Assembly (NCBI RefSeq): GCF_034931365.1
Contig: NZ_JAYGII010000004.1
Coordinates: 1-64,000, forward strand
From: Natronospira elongata
GTDB taxonomy: Bacteria; Pseudomonadota; Gammaproteobacteria; Natronospirales; Natronospiraceae
Reading direction: 5' to 3'
Length of the DNA: 64,000 nt
Part shown: one piece after another, positions 26,394-35,914 of the stretch
Position numbering within the stretch: position 1 is the stretch's first letter
Layout: the number at the start of each line of letters is the position of its first letter
Notes under the pieces: model-generated
The model's input: only the letters and a program-made list of their open reading frames with translations
Told to the model about the DNA's origin: nothing
Databases searched by the model: none
Made by a program: the position numbers and the translations under genes

Positions 26394-27446
26394 AAATGCT
26401 GCCTCCGCTTCCCCGCCCTGGGTCGCCAGCTCGCGGGCCATGCGGCGGGCCATGTCGCGATAGCGTTGGGCGACGGGGCCCTCCGGGTCCACGACCACCG
26501 TGGGGCGGCCGCCGTCGACTTCCTCTCTGATGCGCGGGTCCAAGGGCAGGCTACCCAGCAGGGGCGTTTCGAACTGGGCCGCCAGGCGCTGGCCGCCGCC
26601 CTCGCCGAAGATGGACTCCTCATGGCCGCAATTGCTGCAGATATGCACGCCCATGTTTTCCACAATCCCCAGCACCCGGACATCCACCTTCTGGAACATT
26701 TTCAGGCCCTTGCGGGCATCCAGCAGGGAAATCTCCTGAGGCGTGGTCACGATCACCGCGCCACTCACCGGGACACGCTGAGCCAGGGTCAACTGAATGT
26801 CGCCCGTGCCCGGGGGCATGTCCACCACCAGATAATCCACATCACCCCAGTCGGTGTCGGAAATGAGCTGGTTCAGGGCCTGGGTGACCATGGGCCCGCG
26901 CCAGACCATGGGCTGCTCCGGATCCATCAGAAAACCCACCGACATGACCTTGAGGCCATGGGCCTCAAGGGGCTGCATCTTCTTGCCATCCTGGGTGGTG
27001 GGACGGCCCGAGGCGCCCAGCATCTGGGGCTGGCTGGGACCATAGATATCCGCATCCAGCACCCCCACCGAGGCACCCTCGGCGGCCAGCGCCAGGGCCA
27101 GGTTGGCTGCGGTGGTGGATTTACCCACCCCGCCCTTGCCCGAGGCCACGGCGATAATATTCTTCACCCCGGCCATGGGCCGCAAACTGCCCTGCACCGC
27201 ATGACTGGCGATCTCCCAGTCGATCTCAATGCTGACCGCCTCGCCCAGCCGATCCCCCAGCCACTCGGCGGCGGCTTCAGCCAGAGCCTCACGGAGGCCG
27301 GCGGCCGGGTAGCCGAGGGTCAGGCGCAGGGTCAGTGGAGACTCCGCCTCCACGGTCACTCTTGCCCCGGCCAGGGCCCGGCCCAGGATGGGGTCGTCGA
27401 ATTCGGCCAGCAGGGGCTCTAGGCGATCGAGAATCTCGCTGCTCAT
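26367..27446 (-). CDS. apbC: Iron-sulfur cluster carrier protein ApbC/Mrp
   Basis: 359 residues. An N-terminal DUF59-like domain is followed by a deviant Walker A (SGKGGVGKST), DADIYGPSQPQMLG, VDMPPGTGD and the cluster-bridging CSNC. It carries and transfers Fe-S clusters. The final nine residues lie partly in the stop-spanning hairpin. ATG 27446 has GGAAGG just upstream. Confidence 0.95.
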   Translation of the reverse strand: MSSEILDRLEPLLAEFDDPILGRALAGARVTVEAESPLTLRLTLGYPAAGLREALAEAAAEWLGDRLGEAVSIEIDWEIASHAVQGSLRPMAGVKNIIAVASGKGGVGKSTTAANLALALAAEGASVGVLDADIYGPSQPQMLGASGRPTTQDGKKMQPLEAHGLKVMSVGFLMDPEQPMVWRGPMVTQALNQLISDTDWGDVDYLVVDMPPGTGDIQLTLAQRVPVSGAVIVTTPQEISLLDARKGLKMFQKVDVRVLGIVENMGVHICSNCGHEESIFGEGGGQRLAAQFETPLLGSLPLDPRIREEVDGGRPTVVVDPEGPVAQRYRDMARRMARELATQGGEAEAAFPNISVVDD

Positions 27447-27534
27447 GGTCCTTCCGGGGTGTGATTGGGAGGTGGCGGCATTCTAGCAAATACCGGGGCG
27501 GGAATTCGCCGGACTGCTGCCCCAAGGCCAGCTA

Positions 27535-27543
27535 TGGCATAAT
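27535..27543 (+). promoter_or_regulatory. Candidate extended -10 promoter for metG
   Basis: TGG followed by CATAAT, about 52 bp before the metG ATG. No convincing -35. Confidence 0.35.
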
Positions 27544-27594
27544 AAACCGCTTAATTTTCCCGCTTTTTTCATTGCAACCGGAGCCCGTCCGCTC

Positions 27595-29673
27595 ATGAGC
27601 GACCAGCGACGCCGGATACTCGTCACCAGTGCCCTGCCCTACGCCAACGGTCCCCTTCACCTGGGGCATCTGCTGGAGTACATCCAGACCGATATCTGGG
27701 TGCGCTTCCAGAAGATGCGCGGGCATGAATGTCATTACGTCTGTGCAGAGGATGCCCACGGCACCCCCATCATGCTCAAGGCGCGCCAGGAGGGCATCAG
27801 CCCCGAGGCCCTGATTCAGCGATTTGCTGACAGCCACAAGGCGGATTTCGATGCCTTTCGGGTGGACTTCGACAACTATCACACCACCCATTCGGACGAA
27901 AACCGGGCACTGGCGGAGACCATCTACAAGCGCCTGCGGGATGCCGGGCATATCGAATCCCGCAGCATTCGCCAGGCCTATGACGAGCAGGAAGGGATGT
28001 TCCTGCCTGATCGCTTCATTCGGGGGGAATGCCCCAAGTGTGGCGCCGAGGACCAGTACGGCGATTCCTGTGAAGTCTGCGGGGCCACCTATTCCCCGGC
28101 AGAGCTGAAGAACCCGGTTTCGGTGATTTCCGGCACCACGCCGGTGGAGCGGGAATCGGAGCACTATTTCTTCCGCCTGGCGGATTTCGAGGCCATGCTG
28201 AAGGAATGGACCGGGGCTGATGGCCGGGTTCAGAACAATCTGCAGGAAGCGGTCTCCGCCAAGCTTCGGGAATGGTTTGATGCCGGCCTGCAGGACTGGG
28301 ACATCTCCCGGGATGCCCCCTACTTCGGCTTCGAGATCCCCGATGCCCCCGGCAAGTATTTCTATGTCTGGCTGGATGCCCCCATGGGCTACATGGCCAG
28401 CTTCCGCCAGCTCTGTGATCGTCGCGACGACCTGAACTTCGATGACTTCTGGGCCGCCGGCCAGGAAGAAAAGACCGAGGTCTATCACTTCATCGGCAAG
28501 GACATCATCTACTTCCATGCCCTGTTCTGGCCGGCCATTCTGCATGGCGCGGGCTTTCGCCGGCCCACCGCCGTCTGGGCCCACGGTTTTCTCACCGTGG
28601 ACGGCCAGAAGATGTCCAAGTCCCGGGGTACCTTCATCCAGGCCCGCACCTGGCTGGATCATCTGGACGGGGAATACCTGCGCTATTACTTCGCCGCCAA
28701 GCTCTCCGACCGGGTGGAGGACATCGATCTCAGCCTGGCTGATTTCACCAGCCGGGTGAACTCGGACCTGGTGGGCAAGCTGGTGAACATCGCCAGCCGC
28801 ACGGCTGGCTTCATTCGCAAGAAATTCGATAACCGCCTGGGCGACACCATGGAGGCCGAGGGCAAGGCCCTTTACGAGGAAGTGGTCGCGGCCTCGGAAG
28901 AGATTGCCGCCGACTACGAGCGCCGCGCCTTCTCCCAGGCCATGCGCAAGATCATGGCCCTGGCTGACCGGGTGAATCAATATGTCAGCGAAAAGGCCCC
29001 CTGGACCCTGGCCAAGGATGAATCCAGGCTGGCTGAAGTGCAGGCCATCTGCACCGCCGCACTGAATCTTTTCCGGGTGCTCACCGGCTACCTTCGCCCG
29101 GTCGTCCCGGCCCTGGCCGAGCGGGCCGAGCATTTCCTGAATATCGAGGCCCCGCGCTGGCAGGATCTGGCCGAGCCGCTGCTCGATCACGAGATCCGCA
29201 AGTTCAAGCCCCTGCTCACCCGCGTGGAATCCGAGCAGATCGACAAGCTGCTGGAGGCCTCCAGGGAAAATCTGGAGGCCCAGACCGCTGTCGATGCCGG
29301 CAAGAAGAAACAAGCACCCCAGGAGAAGAACGCCGTGGATGATCTGGCTCCGGAATGCACCATCGATGATTTCATGAAGGTTGACCTGCGTGTGGCCAAA
29401 ATCGTCAAGGCCGAGCATGTGGAAGGCGCCGACAAGCTACTCTGCCTGCAATTGGACATTGGCGGCGAGACCCGCCAGGTCTTTGCCGGTATCAAGTCTG
29501 CCTATGCCCCTGAAGACCTGGAAGGCAAGCTGACCGTCATGGTCGCCAACCTCAAGCCCCGGAAGATGCGCTTCGGCCTGTCCGAGGGCATGGTCCTGGC
29601 TGCCGGTGACGGCAAGAGCCTGCATATCCTCGAACCGGATTCGGGGGCAACGCCGGGGATGCGGGTGAAATGA
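27595..29673 (+). CDS. metG: Methionyl-tRNA synthetase
   Basis: 692 residues. HIGH-type signature PLHLGHLLEY, KMSKS in GQKMSKSRGTF, and zinc-ligand pairs CPKC and CEVC. A C-terminal EMAP/Trbp111-like tRNA-binding domain (KVDLRVAKIVKAEHVEGADK on) allows dimerisation. The stop codon runs into the GAGCTACGA-type repeat. Confidence 0.98.
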   Translation: MSDQRRRILVTSALPYANGPLHLGHLLEYIQTDIWVRFQKMRGHECHYVCAEDAHGTPIMLKARQEGISPEALIQRFADSHKADFDAFRVDFDNYHTTHSDENRALAETIYKRLRDAGHIESRSIRQAYDEQEGMFLPDRFIRGECPKCGAEDQYGDSCEVCGATYSPAELKNPVSVISGTTPVERESEHYFFRLADFEAMLKEWTGADGRVQNNLQEAVSAKLREWFDAGLQDWDISRDAPYFGFEIPDAPGKYFYVWLDAPMGYMASFRQLCDRRDDLNFDDFWAAGQEEKTEVYHFIGKDIIYFHALFWPAILHGAGFRRPTAVWAHGFLTVDGQKMSKSRGTFIQARTWLDHLDGEYLRYYFAAKLSDRVEDIDLSLADFTSRVNSDLVGKLVNIASRTAGFIRKKFDNRLGDTMEAEGKALYEEVVAASEEIAADYERRAFSQAMRKIMALADRVNQYVSEKAPWTLAKDESRLAEVQAICTAALNLFRVLTGYLRPVVPALAERAEHFLNIEAPRWQDLAEPLLDHEIRKFKPLLTRVESEQIDKLLEASRENLEAQTAVDAGKKKQAPQEKNAVDDLAPECTIDDFMKVDLRVAKIVKAEHVEGADKLLCLQLDIGGETRQVFAGIKSAYAPEDLEGKLTVMVANLKPRKMRFGLSEGMVLAAGDGKSLHILEPDSGATPGMRVK

Positions 29674-29741
29674 GCTGCGAGCTGCGAGCTACGAGCAACG
29701 AGCTACCCGGCGCCGGCTCGCAGCTCGTTGCTCGTAGCTCG
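29671..29741. repeat. GAGCTACGA-type repeat with 19-bp inverted arms
   Basis: The repeat begins at the metG stop TGA with GAGCTGC units, then arms 29686-29704 and 29722-29740 form a perfect 19-bp stem around a GC-rich 17-nt spacer. It could act as a terminator although no U-tract follows. The sequence is related to the tandem repeat at 17668. Confidence 0.8.
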
Positions 29742-29833
29742 TGGCCCGCCCGGCTGATCGGCAGGGGGCAATTAGCAGGTATGCGCCTAGACGAGGCCCC
29801 AATGATCATCAGTTCCGACACGGCGAGGGCACA

Positions 29834-30415
29834 ATGACCGACCTGGCGTTGATCCTCCTGGCCACCGTGCTGGTGAACAACTTCGTTCTGGTCCAGTTCC
29901 TGGGCCTGTGCCCCTTCATGGGGGTGTCGCGCAAGCTGGAAACGGCCGCCGGCATGGCCCTGGCCACCGCTTTCGTGCTCACCATCGCCTCGGTGGCCGG
30001 CTACCTGGTGAACGCCTTGCTGCTGGCGCCCCTGGGTCTTGAATACCTGCGGACCATTGCCTTTATCCTGGTCATTGCCGGGGTAGTGCAGTTCACGGAA
30101 CTGGTGGTGAAGAAGACCAGTCCATTGCTGTATCAGGTGCTTGGCATCTTTCTGCCACTGATCACCTCCAACTGTGCGGTACTGGGGGTGGCCCTGTTGA
30201 ATGTGCAGGAGGCTCACGGATTTTTCGAATCCGTGGTTTTCGGCTTCGGCGCGGCGATCGGCTTCTGCCTGGTGCTGATCCTCTTTGCCGGGCTGCGCGA
30301 GCGCCTCGCTGCCGCCGATGTACCCATCCCCTTTCGGGGTGCCGCCATCGGCCTGATCACGGCGGGGATGATGTCTTTGGCGTTCATGGGTTTTTCGGGC
30401 TTGGTCGCTGGATGA
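29834..30415 (+). CDS. rnfA: Electron transport complex subunit RnfA
   Basis: 193 residues, about six membrane segments. VNNFVLVQFLGLCPFMGVS carries the conserved Cys thought to bind the intramembrane Fe-S site, and ITSNCAVLGVALLN the second. Rnf couples ferredoxin:NAD+ electron transfer to Na+ or H+ movement. ATG 29834 chosen; upstream frame is repeat-derived. Confidence 0.96.
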   Translation: MTDLALILLATVLVNNFVLVQFLGLCPFMGVSRKLETAAGMALATAFVLTIASVAGYLVNALLLAPLGLEYLRTIAFILVIAGVVQFTELVVKKTSPLLYQVLGIFLPLITSNCAVLGVALLNVQEAHGFFESVVFGFGAAIGFCLVLILFAGLRERLAAADVPIPFRGAAIGLITAGMMSLAFMGFSGLVAG

Positions 30416-30662
30416 CGATACTGGAGCCATCGAAAATGCTGGAAAAGCTGGCCTCGCGCAAAGACGCAGAGAAAGCAAGAATGAAGGGAGGCTTGTGCCG
30501 ACCTGCGATGGGAGAGGTTTTGACCTCAGCCCCGCCATTTGATGGCATGGTGGAAGCTAAGACCTCTCCCACAACGGTTACTCCTCCCCCACAATAGTTT
30601 TTCCCTCTGCGTCTTTGCGTCTCTGCGCGAGATCGCCTTTTATCTTGTTGAGCAATCAGACA
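30416..30662. mobile_element. Repeat element inserted between rnfA and rnfB
   Basis: 247 bp gap in an otherwise tight operon. Outer inverted repeats: CTCGCGCAAAGACGCAGAG at 30453-30471 and CTCTGCGTCTTTGCG with extra units at 30605-30631. Inner imperfect inverted repeats start TGGGAGAGGT (about 30509) and end ACCTCTCCCA (about 30562-30571). A 61-codon frame across it (30412-30597) is an artefact of the repeat. Confidence 0.7.
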
Positions 30663-31220
30663 ATGATCGAAGCAGTGCTCACACTCTCTGGCCTTGCCGC
30701 CGCCTTCGGGCTGGTGCTGGGATTTGCGGCGGTGCGTTTTCGCACCGAGGGCAATCCCGTGGCCGATCAGGTGGACGCCCTGCTGCCCCAGACCCAATGC
30801 GGGCAATGCGGCTTTCCCGGCTGCCGGCCCTATGCCGAGGCCATTGCCAACGGTGAGGCGGACATCAACCAATGCCCCCCCGGTGGCGAAGCCACCATTA
30901 CCGCCCTGGCCGATCTCCTGGACCGGGAAAGCAAACCACTGAACCCGGAAAATGGCGAGGAAGCCGCGCCGACAGTGGCCGTCATCGATGAAGATGTCTG
31001 CATCGGCTGCACCAAATGCATTCAGGCCTGCCCGGTGGATGCCATTCTGGGGGCCGCAAAGCAGATGCATACGGTCATCGAGTCGGAATGCACCGGCTGT
31101 GACCTCTGCATTGAACCTTGCCCGGTGGACTGCATTGACATGGTGCCACGCCGCCAGGACATCGGTGACTGGCAGCCGCCATTCCCGGATGAAATCCCGC
31201 AATGGCAGAATAAGCAGTGA
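30663..31220 (+). CDS. rnfB: Electron transport complex subunit RnfB (ferredoxin-like)
   Basis: 185 residues. An N-terminal membrane anchor, then the 4-Cys CGQCGFPGC cluster domain, then two ferredoxin motifs CIGCTKCIQACPVD and CTGCDLCIEPCPVD. It passes electrons into the Rnf complex. A 6-bp hairpin with 3-nt loop (31216-31230) spans the stop. Confidence 0.96.
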   Translation: MIEAVLTLSGLAAAFGLVLGFAAVRFRTEGNPVADQVDALLPQTQCGQCGFPGCRPYAEAIANGEADINQCPPGGEATITALADLLDRESKPLNPENGEEAAPTVAVIDEDVCIGCTKCIQACPVDAILGAAKQMHTVIESECTGCDLCIEPCPVDCIDMVPRRQDIGDWQPPFPDEIPQWQNKQ

Positions 31221-31287
31221 AAAGTTCACTTCCCGAAACTGGCACGGCAGACTAGACCTTCCACCCAAGCAGGCAAGCGGCACGCGA

Positions 31288-32844
31288 ATGGAAAACCCCC
31301 AATCACTACACGGATTTCCTGGCGGCCTTGCGCTGGATCCGCGTAAGGCGATGTCCACCGAGCAGCCATTGCTGCGCTTGCCGCTGGGTTTTGAGTACGT
31401 CCTGCCTCTGCTGCAGCATGAGGGGGACCCCGCCGAGCCGGTGGTGGCGGTTGGGGAGCGGGTCCTGCGGGGCCAGGTAATCGCTCGTGCCGAGGGCTAT
31501 TTCAGCCTGCCCATCCATGCACCCACTTCAGGCACCGTCACTGCCGTCGAGCCCCGCCCCATTCCCCATCCTTCCGGCTTGCTTGCCGACTGCATCGTGA
31601 TTGAGGCCGATGGGCTGGACGAGGAAGAGCAGAGCCGCCCGGCCATTGAAAACCCGGCAGCGGTCCATCCCTCCCGGCTGCGCAATCGCCTTCGTGAGTG
31701 TGGCGTTGCCGGGCTTGGCGGTGCGGCCTTCCCCACCCATGTCAAACTGAATCCAACTGGTGAGCGCCAAGCAGAAGTGCTGATCATAAACGGCGCCCAA
31801 TGCGAGCCCTATATCAGCTGTGATGACATGCTGCTTCGGGAGCGGGCCGATGAAGTCATTGCCGGTGTGCAAACCATGCTTGTCGCCCTGGATTGTCCCA
31901 GGGCGCTGGTCGCCATAGAGGCCGACACCCCTGAAGCCATGGCGGCAGTGGATGCAGCCATTGAAGCCTCGAAGGATGAGCGCATTGAGCGGGTCATGGT
32001 GCCCACCGTCTATCCCGAAGGCGGAGAACGGCAGCTGATCCAGACCCTGCTGGGTCGAGAGGTGCCCAGTGGTGGCTTGCCCATCGATGTGGGTGCCATT
32101 TGTCACAATGTGGGTACCGCACTGGCTGCCTGGCGAGCGATCCATTACGGTGAAGCCCTGACCGAGCGTGTGGTCACCGTGACCGGCGAGGGGGTGCACC
32201 AGCCCCGCAATGTCATCGCCCGACTGGGAACACCGGTGGCTGATCTGCTGTCCTTCTGCGGCGGCTATACGGGTAGCGCGGAGCGGCTGATCATGGGTGG
32301 CCCCATGATGGGCTTCGCCCTCAGTAATGACCAGATCCCGGTCGTCAAGGGCAGCACCTGCGTTCTGGCTGCCAGTGACACGGAAGTAGTGACGGAGAAG
32401 CATGCCATGCCTTGCATTCGCTGCGGCGAGTGCGCGGAAGTCTGCCCTGCCAGCCTGCTGCCGCAACAACTCTACTGGCACGCCCGGGACCGGGACCTTG
32501 AAGAGGCCGAGGCCTACCATTTGTTTGACTGCATCGAATGCGGCTGCTGCGACGTGGTCTGCCCCAGCCATATCCCCCTGGTACAGTACTTCCGGGCGGC
32601 CAAGACCGAGATCTGGGCAAGGCAGCAGGAAAGACAGAAATCCGAGCTTGCACGCCGCCGCTACGAAGAGCGTCAGGCCCGCCTGGCACGAGAGGCCGAA
32701 GAGAAGAAGCGCCGCCTGGAGGAAAAGAAAGCCAGCCTGGCGGCCCGCAAGAAGGGGGACAAGGAAGTGAAATCCGAGATCGACGCCATCCTGTCTCGCG
32801 TCAAGGCGCGCAGGCAACAGGACAGCGGCGAGAAGGGCGACTGA
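31288..32844 (+). CDS. rnfC: Electron transport complex subunit RnfC
   Basis: 518 residues. An N-terminal biotinyl/lipoyl-like fold (GTVTAVEPRPIPHPSG), the NADH/FMN-binding core (GLGGAAFPTHVKL, NGAQCEPYIS), then two 4Fe-4S motifs (CIRCGECAEVCP and CIECGCCDVVCP). The C-terminal tail is a charged, Ala/Lys/Glu-rich helix. It is the NADH-reactive peripheral subunit. ATG 31288 fits family alignments. Its stop overlaps rnfD (TGATG). Confidence 0.95.
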   Translation: MENPQSLHGFPGGLALDPRKAMSTEQPLLRLPLGFEYVLPLLQHEGDPAEPVVAVGERVLRGQVIARAEGYFSLPIHAPTSGTVTAVEPRPIPHPSGLLADCIVIEADGLDEEEQSRPAIENPAAVHPSRLRNRLRECGVAGLGGAAFPTHVKLNPTGERQAEVLIINGAQCEPYISCDDMLLRERADEVIAGVQTMLVALDCPRALVAIEADTPEAMAAVDAAIEASKDERIERVMVPTVYPEGGERQLIQTLLGREVPSGGLPIDVGAICHNVGTALAAWRAIHYGEALTERVVTVTGEGVHQPRNVIARLGTPVADLLSFCGGYTGSAERLIMGGPMMGFALSNDQIPVVKGSTCVLAASDTEVVTEKHAMPCIRCGECAEVCPASLLPQQLYWHARDRDLEEAEAYHLFDCIECGCCDVVCPSHIPLVQYFRAAKTEIWARQQERQKSELARRRYEERQARLAREAEEKKRRLEEKKASLAARKKGDKEVKSEIDAILSRVKARRQQDSGEKGD

Positions 32845-33881
32845 TGCGATTCACGACCGGACCAGCGCCCCATCTGGCGCCCCAGAATTCAGTCACCACC
32901 ATGATGCTGCGGGTGTTGCTGGCGCTTGTTCCGGCACTGCTGGCCTGGGTCTGGTTCTTCGGCTGGGGCATTATATTCAACATCATCATTGCCTCGACTG
33001 TTGCCGTGGCCGCCGAAGCGTTGATGCTTTATCTTCGCGGCAAGCCCATCCAGCGCCACCTCCTCGACCTGAGCGCAATTGTCACAGCCGTTTTGCTGGC
33101 CTTCTGCCTGCCACCGACCACCCCCTGGTGGATCACGGTGACCGGTGTAGCCTTTGCCATCATCTTCGCCAAGCACCTCTATGGGGGGCTGGGACACAAC
33201 CCCTTCAACCCGGCAATGGCCGGCTATGTGGTTCTGCTCATTTCATTCCCGGTGGAGATGACGCAGTGGTTGCCACCGCGTCAATTGGTCGACGATGGGA
33301 ACTTTCCCAATGCCTGGGCGCAACTGGTCGCCATTCTCACCGGTGAGCTGCCGGGAGCCACCACCCTGGATGCCATCAGCCGAGCCACGCCCCTGGACGT
33401 GATGAAAACCGAGCTGGGCATGGCCCGTACCATCGCCGAAATCACCGCCGACCCCCGCTTCGGCGATATGGGTGGCTACGGCTGGGAGTGGATCGGCAAT
33501 GGCATCATCATTGGCGGTCTGTGGCTCATCTACACGAAGGTCATTCGCTGGCAGATTCCGGTGGCGGTGCTCGCTGGCGTCCTGCTACCGGCAACCCTGT
33601 TCTATCTGATTGACCCGGACAGCCACGCTTCACCGGCCTTCCATCTGTTCAGCGGCGCCACCCTGCTCTGTGCCTTCTTTATCGCCACGGATCCGGTGTC
33701 GGCAGCCACCACTCGGCTGGGTCGGCTGATCTACGGGGCGGGTATCGGGGTGCTGATCTATGTGATCCGGACCTGGGGCGGATATCCCGATGCGGTTGCC
33801 TTCGCCGTCTTGATGATGAATATGGCGGTACCGTTGATTGATCGCTATACCAAACCGAGGGTTTATGGGCATGAGAAATAG
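32844..33881 (+). CDS. rnfD: Electron transport complex subunit RnfD
   Basis: 345 residues, multi-pass. The flavinylation site lies in FSGATLLCAFFIATDP, where FMN is attached covalently to the Thr. LGHNPFNPAM is conserved. ATG 32844 overlaps the rnfC stop by one base; a longer frame beginning 32538 is a shadow of rnfC. Confidence 0.95.
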   Translation: MRFTTGPAPHLAPQNSVTTMMLRVLLALVPALLAWVWFFGWGIIFNIIIASTVAVAAEALMLYLRGKPIQRHLLDLSAIVTAVLLAFCLPPTTPWWITVTGVAFAIIFAKHLYGGLGHNPFNPAMAGYVVLLISFPVEMTQWLPPRQLVDDGNFPNAWAQLVAILTGELPGATTLDAISRATPLDVMKTELGMARTIAEITADPRFGDMGGYGWEWIGNGIIIGGLWLIYTKVIRWQIPVAVLAGVLLPATLFYLIDPDSHASPAFHLFSGATLLCAFFIATDPVSAATTRLGRLIYGAGIGVLIYVIRTWGGYPDAVAFAVLMMNMAVPLIDRYTKPRVYGHEK

Positions 33882-33920
33882 GCTCTTCAGGCTTCAAGCT
33901 TTGGGTTCCGGGATTCCGGC

Positions 33921-34580
33921 ATGAGCGCACAACAATCCCGCCTGATCCGTTCCATGGCCATCGCTGCCGTATTGCTGGCCGCCTTTGCCTTGGTCGGGGG
34001 TGGTCTGGTAGCCCTGACCGAGCAGATGACCCGAGATCGGATTGCGGAGAATGAGCGCCGGGCCCGATTGGCCAGCCTGCAGGAAATCCTGCCTGCCGAT
34101 CATTACGACAACGATCTGGTCAGCGATACCGTGGAGCTGGCGGATGGGACGGGCCTGAGTCTGGACACTCCGGTTATGGTTCACCGGGCCTTCGAGGACG
34201 GTGAGCCGGTGGCGGCCATCTTTCCGGTGGTGGCACCGGATGGCTATGGCGGCCCCATTCACATGCTGATGGGTGTGCGCGTGGATGGCCGGCTGGCGGG
34301 TGTGCGGGTCACCCGGCACTCGGAAACGCCGGGCCTTGGAGACCCCATTGAGGTTCGCCGCTCGGATTGGATCCACGACTTCGAGGGTCGATCCCTGGGC
34401 GAGGAGCCGGAGAAGAAATGGCAGGTGCAAGCCGATGGCGGCGAGTTCGACCAGTTTACCGGCGCCACCATCACCCCCCGCGCCGTGGTCCGGGCTGTAC
34501 GCCGAGGTTTGGTATACTTCGAGGCGAACAGACAACTGATTTTCCCCGAGACTGCCGAAGAAACCTCAAGTTCCCGGTGA
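33921..34580 (+). CDS. rnfG: Electron transport complex subunit RnfG
   Basis: 219 residues with one N-terminal membrane helix and a periplasmic FMN-binding domain. The Thr of DQFTGATITPRAVV is the covalent FMN site. Follows rnfD after 39 bp. Confidence 0.95.
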   Translation: MSAQQSRLIRSMAIAAVLLAAFALVGGGLVALTEQMTRDRIAENERRARLASLQEILPADHYDNDLVSDTVELADGTGLSLDTPVMVHRAFEDGEPVAAIFPVVAPDGYGGPIHMLMGVRVDGRLAGVRVTRHSETPGLGDPIEVRRSDWIHDFEGRSLGEEPEKKWQVQADGGEFDQFTGATITPRAVVRAVRRGLVYFEANRQLIFPETAEETSSSR

Positions 34581-34595
34581 ACCGTCCACTCTCTT

Positions 34596-35264
34596 ATGAG
34601 CACTTACCGCGACATCGCCCGCGAGGGCCTGTGGACCAACAACCCTGGCCTGGTGCAGCTACTGGGCCTGTGCCCTTTGCTGGCGGTGACCGGCACGACC
34701 ATCAACGGTCTTGGGCTAGGGATCGCCACGACCATTGTCCTGATCGGCTCCAACCTGGCGGTATCCTTCATTCGCCACGCGGTCCATCCGGAGATACGGA
34801 TTCCGGTCTTCGTCATGATCATCGCCTCCCTGGTCACGGCCGTGGAACTGGCCATGAACGCCTTCTTCCATGACCTGTACCGGGTTCTGGGGATATTCAT
34901 TCCGCTGATCGTCACCAATTGCACCATCATTGGTCGGGCGGAAGCGTTCGCTTCCCGCAATCCCGTGCCACGTGCCTTTGTCGATGGCCTGGCCATGGGC
35001 CTGGGCTTCACGGCGGTTCTGGTGGTCCTGGGGGCCATGCGGGAACTGCTTGGGCAGGGGACCTTGCTGGCCGGCGCGGAGATGATGTTTGGCGCAGCCG
35101 TCGACCTCACGCTTCAACCCATTCCCGCCTATGACGGCCTGCTGCTGGCGGTCCTGCCGCCCGGTGCCTTTATTGGGCTGGGATTGCTGGTCGCGGCAAA
35201 GAACTGGATCGATGCCCGACAACAGCGAGCATCCGCCAGCTCGGCCAAGGAAGCCAGAGCATGA
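34596..35264 (+). CDS. rnfE: Electron transport complex subunit RnfE
   Basis: 222 residues, six membrane segments, related to RnfA. NPGLVQLLGLCPLLAVTGT and IVTNCTIIGRAEAFAS hold the conserved cysteines. It ends 4 bp into nth, so the two are translationally coupled. Confidence 0.95.
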   Translation: MSTYRDIAREGLWTNNPGLVQLLGLCPLLAVTGTTINGLGLGIATTIVLIGSNLAVSFIRHAVHPEIRIPVFVMIIASLVTAVELAMNAFFHDLYRVLGIFIPLIVTNCTIIGRAEAFASRNPVPRAFVDGLAMGLGFTAVLVVLGAMRELLGQGTLLAGAEMMFGAAVDLTLQPIPAYDGLLLAVLPPGAFIGLGLLVAAKNWIDARQQRASASSAKEARA

Positions 35265-35893
35265 ACCGGGAAAAGCGGACGGAAATCTTTCAACGGCTGC
35301 GGGCCGCCAATCCCGAGCCCACGACCGAGCTCAACTACAGCGGGCCCTTTGAGCTGCTGGTTGCGGTGCTGTTGTCAGCCCAGGCGACTGATGTGGGGGT
35401 CAACAAGGCCACAGCACGCCTGTTCCCCGTGGCCAATACGCCGGAGAGCATTCTGTCCCTGGGTGAGGAAGGACTCAAGGAGCACATCAAGACCATTGGT
35501 CTGTACAACAGCAAGGCCGCCAATCTGATCAAAACCTGCAGGATTCTGCTGGAAAGGCACGGTGGCGAGGTCCCCAGAGATCGAAAGGCACTGGAAGCCC
35601 TGCCGGGGGTTGGTCGCAAGACGGCCAACGTCATCCTCAATACGGCTTTCGGGGAACCGACCATCGCAGTGGATACTCATATTTTCCGGGTCGCCAACCG
35701 CACCCGCCTGGCCCCCGGCAAGACCCCTCGCGCGGTGGAAGACCGCCTTCTCAGGACCACCCCGGCGGAATTCAAGAAAGATGCTCACCACTGGCTGATC
35801 CTGCATGGCCGCTATGTCTGCAAGGCCCGCAAGCCCGATTGCTACAACTGTCCCATCGCCGACCTGTGCGAATGGCCGGAGAAACCCGTATGA
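35261..35893 (+). CDS. nth: Endonuclease III (DNA glycosylase/AP lyase)
   Basis: 210 residues. The helix-hairpin-helix LPGVGRKTANV carries the catalytic Lys and AVDTHIFRV the Asp. The C-terminal 4Fe-4S loop has spacing C-x6-C-x2-C-x5-C. It removes oxidised pyrimidines. The rnfE-nth pairing is widespread in Gammaproteobacteria. Confidence 0.97.
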   Translation: MNREKRTEIFQRLRAANPEPTTELNYSGPFELLVAVLLSAQATDVGVNKATARLFPVANTPESILSLGEEGLKEHIKTIGLYNSKAANLIKTCRILLERHGGEVPRDRKALEALPGVGRKTANVILNTAFGEPTIAVDTHIFRVANRTRLAPGKTPRAVEDRLLRTTPAEFKKDAHHWLILHGRYVCKARKPDCYNCPIADLCEWPEKPV

Positions 35894-35914
35894 GAGAGCT
35901 TGTCACTTGCCCCT

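Noticed and set aside
27532..29418. 628-codon frame on the minus strand
   Set aside because: Antisense shadow of metG, which has complete catalytic motifs.
30412..30597. Small ORF between rnfA and rnfB
   Set aside because: Lies across an inverted-repeat element; its translation reflects repeat sequence, not a conserved protein.
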